Made by a program: the position numbers and the translations under genes. Shown here piece after piece: positions 35,718-45,238 of a stretch of 64,000 bases of DNA (its first letter is position 1; each line of letters opens with the position of its first letter). The notes beneath the pieces were generated by a model. The model made no database searches. It was given only the letters and a program-made list of their open reading frames with translations, and was not told the DNA's origin. The stretch is from Bacillus sonorensis NBRC 101234 = KCTC 13918 (lineage in GTDB: Bacteria; Bacillota; Bacilli; Bacillales; Bacillaceae), in contig NZ_BCVZ01000003.1 of assembly GCF_001592005.1 (NCBI RefSeq), positions 62,001 to 126,000 of the forward strand. Direction: 5' to 3'.

Positions 35718-37658
35718 ATGAAACTGTTAGCGATTACATCATGTCCAAACGGAATTGCCCACACGTATATGGCAGCAGAAAACCTGCAAAAAGCAGCCGG
35801 CAAACTGGGCGTTCAAATGAAAGTTGAAACCCAGGGCGGCATCGGAGTGGAAAACGAGCTGACCGAACAAGACATTCGCGAAGCAGACGCGATTATTATC
35901 GCCGCGGACCGCTCTGTCAGCAAAGACCGTTTTATCGGAAAGAAACTGTTGGCGGTCGGTGTTCAGGACGGTATCCGCAAACCTGAAGAATTAATCAAAA
36001 GGGCATTAAAAGGTGATATCCCGGTTTATCAATCAGGCTCAACATCGCCTGCCGCCAATCAAAATGAAGAGAAAAAACAAAATCCGATTTACCGTCATTT
36101 AATGAACGGTGTGTCTTTTATGGTACCATTCATTGTCGTCGGCGGATTGTTAATCGCGGTTGCACTCACGCTCGGAGGCGAGAAGACGCCGAAAGGTTTA
36201 GTCATCCCGGACGATTCTTTTTGGAAAACCATTGAGCAAATCGGAAGCGCTTCCTTCACATTCATGATTCCGATTTTAGCCGGATATATTGCCTACAGCA
36301 TCGCTGATAAACCCGGACTTGTCCCGGGTATGATCGGCGGATATATTGCAGCGACGGGTAGTTTTTACGGCAGTGCAAGCGGCGCCGGTTTCCTCGGCGG
36401 TATTATCGCAGGATTTTTGGCAGGATATGCCGCACTGGGAATCAAAAAATTAAAAGTCCCAAAAGCGATTCAGCCGATTATGCCGATTATTATTATTCCG
36501 GTGCTGTCCTCGCTCATTGTCGGATTGGCATTTGTATTCTTGATCGGCGCTCCGGTAGCGCAAGTGTTTGAATCTTTGACGGTTTGGCTGGCGGGCATGC
36601 AAGGATCCAGCTCGATCCTTCTGGCATTGATTTTGGGCGCCATGATTTCATTTGATATGGGCGGCCCCGTAAACAAAGTGGCATTCCTGTTTGGCTCGGC
36701 CATGATCGGTGAAGGAAATTACGAAATCATGGGACCGATTGCCGTCGCCATTTGTATACCGCCGATCGGCCTGGGGATTGCAACGTTTTTAGGAAAAAGA
36801 AAATTCCAGGCGTCAGAAAGAGAAATGGGGAAAGCATCATTTACGATGGGTCTGTTCGGCATCACTGAGGGGGCCATCCCATTTGCAGCGCAAGATCCGC
36901 TGCGCGTGATCCCGAGCATCATGGCAGGTTCCATGACAGGCTCTGTGATCGCCATGATCGGCAATGTGGGGGACAGAGTGGCCCACGGCGGACCAATAGT
37001 CGCGGTGCTAGGAGCAGTCGATCATGTACTGATGTTTTTCATTGCCGTTATTGCCGGATCTCTTGTCACTGCTTTTTTAGTCAATGTGCTGAAAAAAGAT
37101 ATTCCCGGAGCAGACGATGTGAAAAGTGAAGCCGCAGCGGCGAAAGACATGCCGCAGCAGGAGATTCAAACGGAAAGCAAACAAATTGAAATGCCGGAAA
37201 TCCAAAAGCTGACTGACATCACCGGCACAGAATTGATCGAACCAACATTATCTGGTGAAACCCGGGACGACATCATTGATGAAATGATTCAAAAATTGTC
37301 CCGTGCTGGCGTCCTGCATTCAGCAAGCGAATTTAAACAAGCGATTTTGAATCGCGAACAAGAGAGCACTACGGCAATTGGAATGAATATTGCGATTCCG
37401 CACGGAAAATCGGACGCAGTAAAAAGACCAACTGTAGCATTTGGAATCAAGCGTTCCGGAGTAGATTGGAAAAGCCTTGATGGAACAAAGGCGAAATTAA
37501 TTTTTATGATCGCCGTACCGAAAGAAAGTGAAGGGAACGAACATTTAAAACTTCTGCAAATGCTGTCGCGAAAACTGATGGATGACAACTATCGGGAACG
37601 ATTGCTGGCAGTCAAAACAAAAGAAGAAGCTTACAAGCTATTGAATGAAATCGTATAA
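35718..37658 (+). CDS. manP: Mannose-specific PTS enzyme IIBCA
   Basis: A 646-residue fructose-family PTS permease. The EIIB domain has the phospho-cysteine in ITSCPNGIAHTYMAAENL (residues 5-22), the EIIC membrane domain spans about 130-470, and the C-terminal EIIA domain has IAIPHGKSD at about 560. It imports and phosphorylates mannose to mannose-6-phosphate, the substrate of the next gene. The ATG at 35718 follows AAAGGAGG. The B-C-A order equals that of B. subtilis ManP. Confidence 0.94.
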   Translation: MKLLAITSCPNGIAHTYMAAENLQKAAGKLGVQMKVETQGGIGVENELTEQDIREADAIIIAADRSVSKDRFIGKKLLAVGVQDGIRKPEELIKRALKGDIPVYQSGSTSPAANQNEEKKQNPIYRHLMNGVSFMVPFIVVGGLLIAVALTLGGEKTPKGLVIPDDSFWKTIEQIGSASFTFMIPILAGYIAYSIADKPGLVPGMIGGYIAATGSFYGSASGAGFLGGIIAGFLAGYAALGIKKLKVPKAIQPIMPIIIIPVLSSLIVGLAFVFLIGAPVAQVFESLTVWLAGMQGSSSILLALILGAMISFDMGGPVNKVAFLFGSAMIGEGNYEIMGPIAVAICIPPIGLGIATFLGKRKFQASEREMGKASFTMGLFGITEGAIPFAAQDPLRVIPSIMAGSMTGSVIAMIGNVGDRVAHGGPIVAVLGAVDHVLMFFIAVIAGSLVTAFLVNVLKKDIPGADDVKSEAAAAKDMPQQEIQTESKQIEMPEIQKLTDITGTELIEPTLSGETRDDIIDEMIQKLSRAGVLHSASEFKQAILNREQESTTAIGMNIAIPHGKSDAVKRPTVAFGIKRSGVDWKSLDGTKAKLIFMIAVPKESEGNEHLKLLQMLSRKLMDDNYRERLLAVKTKEEAYKLLNEIV

Positions 37659-37673
37659 AGCGGGGGATTTTTG

Positions 37674-38621
37674 ATGGCGACGGAACCATTATTTTTTGAA
37701 CCGATTTTCAAAGAAAGAATATGGGGCGGCAACGCTTTAACCTCTTTCGGCTATGACATTCCATCAGAACGAACGGGGGAATGCTGGGCTTTTGCCGCAC
37801 ATCAAAACGGACAAAGCGTTGTACAAAACGGAACGTACAACGGGCTCACACTGAGCGAATTATGGGAACATCACCGGCATTTATTCGGACACCTTGAGGG
37901 AGACCGCTTTCCTCTTCTGACGAAAATGCTGGACGCAGCTCAAGACTTATCCGTTCAAGTGCACCCGAATGACGAATACGCAAATGCTCACGAAAACGGG
38001 GAGCTCGGAAAAACGGAATGCTGGTATATCATTGATTGCCAAAAAGACGCGGAAATCATTTATGGCCATCACGCAAAATCAAAGGAAGAACTGAAAGCGA
38101 TGATACAGCTTGAAAAATGGGACAGGCTCTTGAGGCGAGTAAAGGTGAAGCCGGGAGATTTCTTCTATGTACCAAGCGGAACCGTACATGCGATCGGGAA
38201 AGGCATTCTCATTTTAGAGACGCAGCAGAATTCTGATACAACCTACAGATTATACGATTATGACAGAAAAGATGCGGAAGGAAATCTGCGCGAGCTCCAT
38301 TTGGAAAAAAGCATTGAAGTGATAGACGTTCCATCTGCGCCGCATCAGCCGGCAGTTCATACTGAAAAAACGGATGATCTCCATGTAACCACATTTATCG
38401 AATGTCGCTATTTTTCTGTGGAAAAGTGGGATTTATCCGGATCAGCGGGATTCAAACAGGAAAAGCCGTTCCTCCTCACGAGCGTCATCAAAGGAGAAGG
38501 CTCCATCATATCCGGCGAAAATGAATATGTCTTCAAAAAAGGCGATCATATTTTACTGCCACACGGGTTTGGAGAATTCGAACTTTCCGGACATGCCCAA
38601 TTTATCGTTTCAAGCCTGTAA
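37674..38621 (+). CDS. manA: Mannose-6-phosphate isomerase, class I
   Basis: A 315-residue cupin-fold isomerase interconverting mannose-6-P and fructose-6-P. The zinc-site segments are VQVHPNDEYA at about 98 and TECWYIID, and the PSGTVHAIGKG motif is at about 167. ATG 37674 is preferred over TTG 37671 because of spacing to GGGGG. It follows manP by 15 bases. No yjdF-type gene follows; a terminator comes right after. Confidence 0.94.
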   Translation: MATEPLFFEPIFKERIWGGNALTSFGYDIPSERTGECWAFAAHQNGQSVVQNGTYNGLTLSELWEHHRHLFGHLEGDRFPLLTKMLDAAQDLSVQVHPNDEYANAHENGELGKTECWYIIDCQKDAEIIYGHHAKSKEELKAMIQLEKWDRLLRRVKVKPGDFFYVPSGTVHAIGKGILILETQQNSDTTYRLYDYDRKDAEGNLRELHLEKSIEVIDVPSAPHQPAVHTEKTDDLHVTTFIECRYFSVEKWDLSGSAGFKQEKPFLLTSVIKGEGSIISGENEYVFKKGDHILLPHGFGEFELSGHAQFIVSSL

Positions 38622-38623
38622 AT

Positions 38624-38658
38624 AAACCGGTTCCTTTATTCGAAGGAACCGGTTTTTT
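38624..38658. terminator. Terminator after manA
   Basis: AAACCGGTTCCTT pairs with AAGGAACCGGTTT and is followed by TTT. It can serve both manA and the converging sigma factor gene. Confidence 0.9.
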
Positions 38659-38679
38659 ATTTTCTCAATGGCGCTCCGG

Positions 38680-39210
38680 CTATTCCTTCATAATTCGAAA
38701 ATCGATGATATTTCCATATCGATCAGATTCGATATGACAGCATCTCATCATCAGCTGTTTTAGTTTTTCCCGTCCCCGCTGCACCCTTGATTTTGCCCCG
38801 GAATATGAAATGTCCATTTTTTCGCATAAGTCTTTTTGGGATAATCCTTGGATTTCGGTCAGTTCGAGCGCCACCCGATATTTCTCCGGCAGTTTTTTTA
38901 TACTGGAGCGGATACATGCAGCCGCTTCCTTTGTAAAGTTTTCTTCATCGGCTTCATCGCTGAATTCAATATGATCAGGAAGTTGATCAATTGATCTTTC
39001 TGTTCGGTAAAAATCGATGATGCTATTCCGGGCAATCCGGTAGATCCAGCCGCGGATGCTTTGTTCATCCTTTAGACCCGGAAGATGAATTTGGATTTTC
39101 ATAAACACGATTTGCAATATATCATCAACCATCGATTGGTCACGGACTCTTGACGCGATAAATTTTTTTAAAGGCTCATGATATCTATTCCATAGATCTT
39201 CTACATTCAC
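38680..39210 (-). CDS. sigZ: ECF sigma factor SigZ
   Basis: A 176-residue ECF sigma factor: region 2 around SMVDDILQIVFMKIQIHL and GWIYRIARNSIIDFYR, region 4 around LPEKYRVALELTEIQGLSQK and SGAKSRVQRGREKL. The frame is open upstream, but the GTG at 39210 is eight bases from AGGAGG and gives the length of B. subtilis SigZ and its typical N-terminus (NVEDLWNRYHEPL). A cysteine pair (MRCCHIES) sits near the C-terminus. No anti-sigma gene is adjacent. Confidence 0.88.
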   Translation of the reverse strand: MNVEDLWNRYHEPLKKFIASRVRDQSMVDDILQIVFMKIQIHLPGLKDEQSIRGWIYRIARNSIIDFYRTERSIDQLPDHIEFSDEADEENFTKEAAACIRSSIKKLPEKYRVALELTEIQGLSQKDLCEKMDISYSGAKSRVQRGREKLKQLMMRCCHIESDRYGNIIDFRIMKE

Positions 39211-39363
39211 TTGAAAATCCTCCTGTTTAACCATTTCTTTATTTTTTTGCGTCCATATCAAAGCTGCTTCGTCTTTTAATCGTAACAGGAAGTTGGAAGG
39301 TTGTTGAATAAATTTGCTTGCAGCAAGACCTGCTACAAAAAATGATATAAGGAGAGGTTTGTT

Positions 39364-40344
39364 TTGGAGTATACCTTTTTAGGAAGGACAGGAATGCGTG
39401 TCAGCCGTTTGTGTTTGGGGACGATGAATTTTGGAGTCGATACAGATGAAAAGACCGCGTTCCGTATCATGGATGAAGCGCTCGATAGCGGCATTAATTT
39501 TTTTGATACTGCCAATATCTACGGCTGGGGCGAGAACGCAGGATTGACAGAGAGCATTATTGGAAAATGGTTTGCCCAAGGGGGACAGCGCCGCGAGAAA
39601 GTCGTTCTGGCAACAAAAGTATATGAACCGATTTCAGATCCGAATGACGGACCAAACGATGTGAGGGGCTTGTCTCTTTACAAAATCAGACGGCATCTGG
39701 AAGGATCGCTGAAGCGGCTTCAGACAGATCATATCGAATTATACCAAATGCACCATATCGATCGGCGGACGCCGTGGGATGAAATATGGGAAGCCTTTGA
39801 GAGCCAGGTTCGATCAGGCAAGGTCGACTATATCGGCTCAAGCAACTTTGCAGGCTGGCACTTGGTCAAGGCGCAGGCGGCAGCCGAGAAACGGAATTTC
39901 ATGGGGTTAGTCACAGAGCAGCATAAATATAGTTTATTAGAGCGGACGGCGGAAATGGAGGTATTACCGGCGGCGCGGGATCTCGGCCTTGGCGTAGTGG
40001 CGTGGAGCCCGCTTGCAGGAGGGCTTCTCGGAGGCCGTGCACTGAAAGGAGCCGCCGGAACCCGAACATCCCAGAGGGCGGACTTAATCGAAAAGCACCG
40101 TGCACAGCTTGAGAGATTTTCGGCTTTATGCAAGGAGCTGGGGGAGAAAGAAGCCTATGTCGCTTTGGCATGGGTGCTGGCAAATCCGGCATTGACCGCT
40201 CCAATCATCGGCCCAAGAACAGTAGACCAGCTGCGGGACACTGTCAGAGCGGTTGAAATCATTCTGGATGAGAACGTCATCAGCGAGCTGAATGACATTT
40301 TCCCCGGACCTGGTGGGGAAACACCTGAAGTATACGCTTGGTAG
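39364..40344 (+). CDS. Aldo/keto reductase
   Basis: A 326-residue AKR of the Kv-beta-like group. Catalytic residues are visible: Asp in INFFDTANIYGWGE with Tyr in the same segment (about 50-58), Lys in LATKVYE and His in LYQMHHID. The NADPH-binding C-terminus contains APIIGPRTVDQL. Start TTG 39364 follows GGAGAGG. It is divergent from sigZ. Substrate unknown; these enzymes reduce aldehydes such as methylglyoxal. Confidence 0.9.
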   Translation: MEYTFLGRTGMRVSRLCLGTMNFGVDTDEKTAFRIMDEALDSGINFFDTANIYGWGENAGLTESIIGKWFAQGGQRREKVVLATKVYEPISDPNDGPNDVRGLSLYKIRRHLEGSLKRLQTDHIELYQMHHIDRRTPWDEIWEAFESQVRSGKVDYIGSSNFAGWHLVKAQAAAEKRNFMGLVTEQHKYSLLERTAEMEVLPAARDLGLGVVAWSPLAGGLLGGRALKGAAGTRTSQRADLIEKHRAQLERFSALCKELGEKEAYVALAWVLANPALTAPIIGPRTVDQLRDTVRAVEIILDENVISELNDIFPGPGGETPEVYAW

Positions 40345-40410
40345 GAGCAGGGCTTTTCAATTAAAAAATGATTTTAGCAAAACGATCATTTGTTGAACTG
40401 ATATTTCCGA

Positions 40411-40450
40411 AAAACCCATTTTGATGATGCTTTATCAAAATGGGTTTTTT
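40411..40450 (+). terminator. Terminator after the aldo/keto reductase
   Basis: A perfect 15-base stem, AAAACCCATTTTGAT with ATCAAAATGGGTTTT, followed by further T residues. Confidence 0.92.
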
Positions 40451-41015
40451 CTTACAGAACAATTGCGATTTCATGTAAATAAAGCAAAAGAAAAGCTTAT
40501 AGGTCTCCATTTCACTTGCGGGCTCGCCGAAGGGGATGCCGGCTAAATTAATAAAGTTGTCATGATCACAGGTTGATAGGAGAGGCGGCTCTTCCATTTA
40601 AAGCTGCAATTTTGCCTTATCGATAGCATCGTATTCATTGCCCCCGGTGATAACAAGGTAATGTACGTTTATGCACACTTCATCACCTGATGGGGGATCG
40701 GGAAGCAGATCACAAAAGACCATCAGTCGGCAGGAAAGGTTGGCAAGCCTTAAGAATATAACCAAGCCTGTAGCAGTAAAATAAATGCAACCGCAAAAAC
40801 ATTTGGAAACTTTCCAATTATTTGATATGCTTAGTTTGGAAACAAAATTGAACATCAAGAGCTTTGGAAGATTTAAGGTTAGTCGGTCTAACGAAATGCA
40901 AACCAGAAGCAAGCAATATGACTCAATATCCAACTCCGAATAAAGAAATGGCAAAAGACCTTAGCGTAAAAACACACCATAGAAGAGAAGGCGATGTTTC
41001 GCAGCACGAAATAAA
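40451..41015. other. Gene-free stretch upstream of the valine operon
   Basis: No convincing gene is present. Short open frames on both strands lack ribosome binding sites and have poor composition. A piece near 40480-40545 could be the residue of an old coding region, but I cannot assign it. The valine operon promoter must lie in the last part. Confidence 0.5.
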
Positions 41016-41029
41016 TGTAAGCGGATACA
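41016..41029 (+). promoter_or_regulatory. cre site (CcpA) upstream of the valine operon
   Basis: TGTAAGCGGATACA fits the extended cre consensus WTGNAANCGNWNNCW and is strongly palindromic. It lies 52 bases before the first start codon. Glucose repression of branched-chain amino-acid breakdown through CcpA is the expected effect. Confidence 0.82.
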
Positions 41030-41080
41030 TCACCTTTTTATCACAGCTTTTATTCATGAATGAAAGCGAGGCGGAAAGCG

Positions 41081-42784
41081 ATGGGCAAAGCGGAAGTTCA
41101 ACGGAATGAACCCTTCATGTTTCATCATGAATCAGCCGCTGAAGTATTTACTTCAGACGATTTTAACGAAGAAGAACAACTCATTTCAAAAACGACAGAA
41201 TTATTTGTCAGAAACGAAGTCATGCCCTTACTCGAATCGATTGATCAGCATGATCACGAGAGTGTAAAAAAATTGTTTCAAAAAGCGGGAAATCTAGGCT
41301 TGCTCAGTATCGAAGTGCCGGAAGAATATGGCGGCCTGTCTCTGAACAAGAAGCTTTCAGGGCTTGTAGCCGAGAAGATGGGGGCCGGCGGATCGTTCAG
41401 CGTCTCCTTTAATATTCATGCAGGTGTCGGGACATTGCCGTACATTTATTATGGAACAGAAGAACAAAAACAAAAATACCTCCCAAAGCTCGCGACGGGA
41501 GAATGGATCGGAGCATATGCCCTAACAGAGCCTAACGCAGGATCAGACGCTTTAAACGCAAAAACGACGGCCGTTTTGAATGAGCAAGGAACCGCCTGGA
41601 TTTTAAATGGCGAAAAACAGTGGATTACAAACGCTCAAGTGGCTGATGTCTATGTCGTCTTTGCGAAAACGGCGGAAGGCATGACCGCATTTATCGTAGA
41701 GCGGTCGTTCAAAGGCGTCTCGATTGGACCTGAAGAGAAAAAGATGGGGATAAAAGGTTCTTCAACAGCAACCTTAATCTTGGAAGACGTCACAATACCG
41801 GTCGAGAATGTTCTCGGAAAAGTCGGAAAAGGTCATCATGTCGCCTTGAACATTTTAAACATGGCGCGATTAAAGCTGGCGTTTTCGAACATTGGAACAT
41901 CAAAACAGGCTTTGATGCTTGCCGTGAACCACGCCAAACAGCGTAAACAGTTTGACAGGCCCATCATCAGTTTTTCGATGATTCAAGAAAAAATTGCGGA
42001 TATGGCGATTTCGATTTATGGAGCGGAAAGCGCCGCCTACAGGACGGCGGACAGCTTGGACCATGTTTTTGATTCTGCCGATCCATTAAACGAAAGATTG
42101 AAAAAACTAGCAAACTATGCGTCCGAATGTGCGATCAATAAAGTAAACTGCTCCGAAGTGCTCGACCGGGCCGCAGACGAGGCGGTGCAGATTCACGGCG
42201 GCTACGGATACATGCAGGAGTATGAAGTGGAACGATTGTATCGGGATGCGCGGATCAGCCGGATTTTCGAAGGAACAAACGAAATAAACCGTCTGACGAT
42301 CGCAAAATTTTTGATGAAAGAGATGCAACAAAAAAGCGGCACAAAGCCTGAAACCTCATTAAGCCGAAACCGGCAATTCCTTTACTTGTCCTACCAGCTT
42401 CTCAACAAATCTCTGAATGCACTGATATATTCTAACATTGATATTCAGCAGGAACAGGAATACTCACGGCTGCTCGCCGACATAAAGAAAGGAATCTATG
42501 TGATGGAATCCGTTGTCATGCGAACGGAAAAAGCGATCCAAAAGAATGGGAAAGAAAAAGAACGGTTGAAAGAGATGATGACAAACGTCATATGTGAAGA
42601 AGGGTTTCGCAAAATTAAAGAGATGACGGTGTCTGTTTTATCAGGGGCAGAATCAGATGAAACCGAAAGAAAACTCATATTGGAAGAGATTCATAGCCTT
42701 CCTGTCCCCCTCTTCAGCGACCTGTTTATTCAAAAACGTGAAATCGCAGAAATCATAGCCGATCATGAAAAATATATAGTGTGA
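41081..42784 (+). CDS. Acyl-CoA dehydrogenase, isobutyryl-CoA candidate, with C-terminal extension
   Basis: A 567-residue FAD enzyme. The ACAD core has YALTEPNAGSDALNAKT at about 150, GEKQWITNAQVADVYVVFAK and GGYGYMQEYEVERLYRDARI at about 375. The catalytic glutamate of the YxxExxxRD type is in EYEVERLYRD or in IFEGTNEI. About 150 extra C-terminal residues resemble FadE-type Bacillus dehydrogenases of about 590 residues. ATG 41081 is spaced seven bases from GCGAGGCGG. As first gene of the valine operon it should oxidise isobutyryl-CoA to methacrylyl-CoA. Confidence 0.88.
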   Translation: MGKAEVQRNEPFMFHHESAAEVFTSDDFNEEEQLISKTTELFVRNEVMPLLESIDQHDHESVKKLFQKAGNLGLLSIEVPEEYGGLSLNKKLSGLVAEKMGAGGSFSVSFNIHAGVGTLPYIYYGTEEQKQKYLPKLATGEWIGAYALTEPNAGSDALNAKTTAVLNEQGTAWILNGEKQWITNAQVADVYVVFAKTAEGMTAFIVERSFKGVSIGPEEKKMGIKGSSTATLILEDVTIPVENVLGKVGKGHHVALNILNMARLKLAFSNIGTSKQALMLAVNHAKQRKQFDRPIISFSMIQEKIADMAISIYGAESAAYRTADSLDHVFDSADPLNERLKKLANYASECAINKVNCSEVLDRAADEAVQIHGGYGYMQEYEVERLYRDARISRIFEGTNEINRLTIAKFLMKEMQQKSGTKPETSLSRNRQFLYLSYQLLNKSLNALIYSNIDIQQEQEYSRLLADIKKGIYVMESVVMRTEKAIQKNGKEKERLKEMMTNVICEEGFRKIKEMTVSVLSGAESDETERKLILEEIHSLPVPLFSDLFIQKREIAEIIADHEKYIV

Positions 42785-42799
42785 ACGGAGTGAAGTCTT

Positions 42800-43687
42800 G
42801 TGAAAAAAATCGGATTTATCGGTTTGGGAAACATGGGTCTGCCTATGTCGCGAAATCTGCTTTTGGCAAACTTTACTGTGTATGGAATGGACCTCAGCAA
42901 AGAAGCTGAGATGTCCTTCCATCAAGCAGGAGGAACGATCGGCCTTCCGGTTGAAAAAATGGTTGAATTATGTGACGTCATCCTTACGAGCCTTCCTTCG
43001 TCAAACGCAGTAGAAAAGGTTTTTCTAGGGGAAAAGGGACTCGTCAACCTGGCTGAACCCGGCATCCTGCTGATCGATACGAGCACGGTCACTCCTGAAC
43101 TGAATCACCGGATTGAAAAGGCGGCCAGACATAAAGGCGTTGATTTTCTCGCGGCGCCTGTCAGCGGCGGTGTGATCGGGGCGAAAAACCGGACGCTTAC
43201 CTTTATGGTAGGGGGTGCGAAGTCCGCTTTCGATAAGGCCATGCCTGTTTTTAACGCAATGGGCGAAAATATTTTTCATGTGAATGAGAACATTGACAGC
43301 GGAACGAACACAAAGCTGATCAACAATCTCTTAATCGGGTTTTATACAGCCGGTGTCAGTGAAGCTCTGCATCTTGCAAAACATAGCAATCTGGATCTTG
43401 ATCGGCTGTTTGAGATGCTCAACGTCAGCTATGGGCAGAGCCGTATCTATGAACGCAACTATAAAAGTTTCATAGCAGATGATCACTTTGAACCCGGGTT
43501 TTCTTTAAAGCTGCTGCTCAAAGACCTCGGCTTTGCACTGGATTTAGCCAAAAAGAACAATGTGGAACTGCCGGTGAGCAAAATCCTTTTTGACCTATAT
43601 GAAGAAGCCGAAAAGAGCGGATACGGCGAAAAGGATATGTCTGTCTTATACAAAAAAATAAGCGGACAAACGACAACTTTTTCGTAA
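42800..43687 (+). CDS. mmsB: 3-hydroxyisobutyrate dehydrogenase
   Basis: A 295-residue beta-hydroxyacid dehydrogenase. Cofactor motif IGFIGLGNMGLPMSRNLL is at the N-terminus, the substrate motif LAAPVSGGVIGAKNRTLTFM at about 116-135, and the catalytic lysine in GTNTKLINNLL at about 172. The GTG start at 42800 follows CGGAGTGAAG. It oxidises 3-hydroxyisobutyrate to methylmalonate semialdehyde, the substrate of the next gene. Confidence 0.92.
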   Translation: MKKIGFIGLGNMGLPMSRNLLLANFTVYGMDLSKEAEMSFHQAGGTIGLPVEKMVELCDVILTSLPSSNAVEKVFLGEKGLVNLAEPGILLIDTSTVTPELNHRIEKAARHKGVDFLAAPVSGGVIGAKNRTLTFMVGGAKSAFDKAMPVFNAMGENIFHVNENIDSGTNTKLINNLLIGFYTAGVSEALHLAKHSNLDLDRLFEMLNVSYGQSRIYERNYKSFIADDHFEPGFSLKLLLKDLGFALDLAKKNNVELPVSKILFDLYEEAEKSGYGEKDMSVLYKKISGQTTTFS

Positions 43688-43705
43688 GGAAAGGTGAGAA
43701 AGCAA

Positions 43706-45160
43706 ATGATAACAACCAATGCAAAAAAAATGAAAAACAATATCAATGGAGAATGGGTGGATTCTACAGGCACCGAATCAGAAGAAGTGATCAACCCTGC
43801 TAACGGAAAGATCATCGCCTATGTGCCTCTATCTACGAGAGCAGATGTAGATCGGGCCGCACAGGCTGCCCAACATGCTTATCAGGCTTGGTCATTGGTG
43901 CCCGTCCCCAACCGGACAAGACTGCTATACAAATACCTGCAGCTTCTGCAAGAGCAAAAAGAACAATTGGCTGACATCATTACGATGGAAAACGGCAAAA
44001 CATTAAAGGATGCCCGCGGAGAAGTGCAGCGGGGAATCGAAGTCGTTGAGCTTGCGACCGCTACACCTACTTTAATGATGGGAGAATCCCTGCCCGCGAT
44101 CGCAAACGGCATCGATGGATCGATTTGGCGCTATCCATTGGGAGTCGTTGCCGGTATTACGCCATTTAATTTTCCGATGATGGTTCCCCTGTGGATGTTT
44201 CCACTCGCGATCGCGTGCGGAAACACGTTTGTCCTGAAAGCTTCGGAACGGACGCCTATTCTTGCCGAGAAACTTGTCGAGCTGTTCTATAAATCTGGTT
44301 TTCCAAAAGGAGTCCTGAACCTTGTCCATGGTGGGAAAGAAGTCGTAAACGGTTTATTGGAGAATGAAGATATCAAAGCCATTTCCTTCGTTGGTTCAGA
44401 GCCGGTCGCAAGGTATGTGTACCAAACGGGTACAGCTAACGGAAAACGCGTTCAGGCACTTGCCGGAGCTAAAAACCATGCGATTGTCCTGGCGGATTGC
44501 CATCTTGAAAAATCGGTTCAAGGCATCATTGGAGCGGCTTTCGGCAGCAGCGGGGAACGCTGTATGGCATGCTCTGTGGCTGCGGTCGTTGATGAAATCG
44601 CCGATGAATTCATGGAGTTGCTCGTTTCTGAAACGCGAAAGCTGAAAACAGGAGACGGCAGATCCGAGGATCACTTTGTCGGTCCGCTGATCCGTGAAGT
44701 CCACAAAAACCGCGTCCTAGATTATATCGACAGCGGCATACAAGAAGGAGCCGCTTTAGCCGTTGACGGACGCGATCCGGATGTTCAGGAAGGATACTAT
44801 GTGGGAGCCACGATTTTCGATCACGTGACACCTGACATGAAAATCTGGCAGGACGAAATTTTCGCTCCGGTATTGAGCGTCGTCCGGGTAAAAGACCTTG
44901 ACGAGGGGATCGAACTCGCCAATCAATCCAAATTTGCCAACGGTGCTGTCATCTATACGTCGAGCGGCAAAAGCGCCCAGCAGTTCCGCGACAAAATCGA
45001 TGCCGGCATGATCGGCGTCAATGTCAATGTACCGGCTCCAATGGCGTTCTTCTCGTTCGCAGGGAACAAAGCCTCATTCTATGGAGATCTTGGGACAAAC
45101 GGAAAAGACGGCATCCAATTTTACACACGTAAAAAAGTCGTCACCGAACGCTGGTTCTAA
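43706..45160 (+). CDS. mmsA: Methylmalonate-semialdehyde dehydrogenase (CoA-acylating)
   Basis: A 484-residue aldehyde dehydrogenase of the MmsA/IolA group. The Rossmann contact [20 protein letters not shown] is at about 229, the catalytic cysteine in [16 protein letters not shown] at about 282, and [20 protein letters not shown] is a family hallmark. ATG 43706 is preferred over the upstream GTG 43694, which lies in the ribosome binding region. It yields propionyl-CoA from methylmalonate semialdehyde. The operon context favours valine over inositol catabolism. Confidence 0.92.
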   Translation: MITTNAKKMKNNINGEWVDSTGTESEEVINPANGKIIAYVPLSTRADVDRAAQAAQHAYQAWSLVPVPNRTRLLYKYLQLLQEQKEQLADIITMENGKTLKDARGEVQRGIEVVELATATPTLMMGESLPAIANGIDGSIWRYPLGVVAGITPFNFPMMVPLWMFPLAIACGNTFVLKASERTPILAEKLVELFYKSGFPKGVLNLVHGGKEVVNGLLENEDIKAISFVGSEPVARYVYQTGTANGKRVQALAGAKNHAIVLADCHLEKSVQGIIGAAFGSSGERCMACSVAAVVDEIADEFMELLVSETRKLKTGDGRSEDHFVGPLIREVHKNRVLDYIDSGIQEGAALAVDGRDPDVQEGYYVGATIFDHVTPDMKIWQDEIFAPVLSVVRVKDLDEGIELANQSKFANGAVIYTSSGKSAQQFRDKIDAGMIGVNVNVPAPMAFFSFAGNKASFYGDLGTNGKDGIQFYTRKKVVTERWF

Positions 45161-45172
45161 CCTTTAACATAC

Positions 45173-45215
45173 GCCCCCTCTAATAGCTGGATAAAGACCT
45201 TTAGGGGGGCTTTTT
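45173..45215 (+). terminator. Internal terminator/attenuator in the valine operon
   Basis: GCCCCCT (45173-45179) pairs with the AGGGGGGC at 45203-45210 and is followed by TTTTT. It stands between mmsA and the hydratase gene, with only 23 bases from the T-run to the next start. No clear promoter fits in that gap, so it probably lowers distal expression by partial termination. Confidence 0.75.
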
Positions 45216-45238
45216 GATTTATACTGGAGGGATAAATC

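Noticed and set aside
40598..40954. 118-codon minus-strand frame
   Set aside because: There is no ribosome binding site and no recognisable motif. The C-terminal part looks slightly protein-like, but not enough for a call.
40864..41109. 81-codon frame before the valine operon
   Set aside because: It overlaps the cre site and the ribosome binding site of the acyl-CoA dehydrogenase gene and has unlikely composition.
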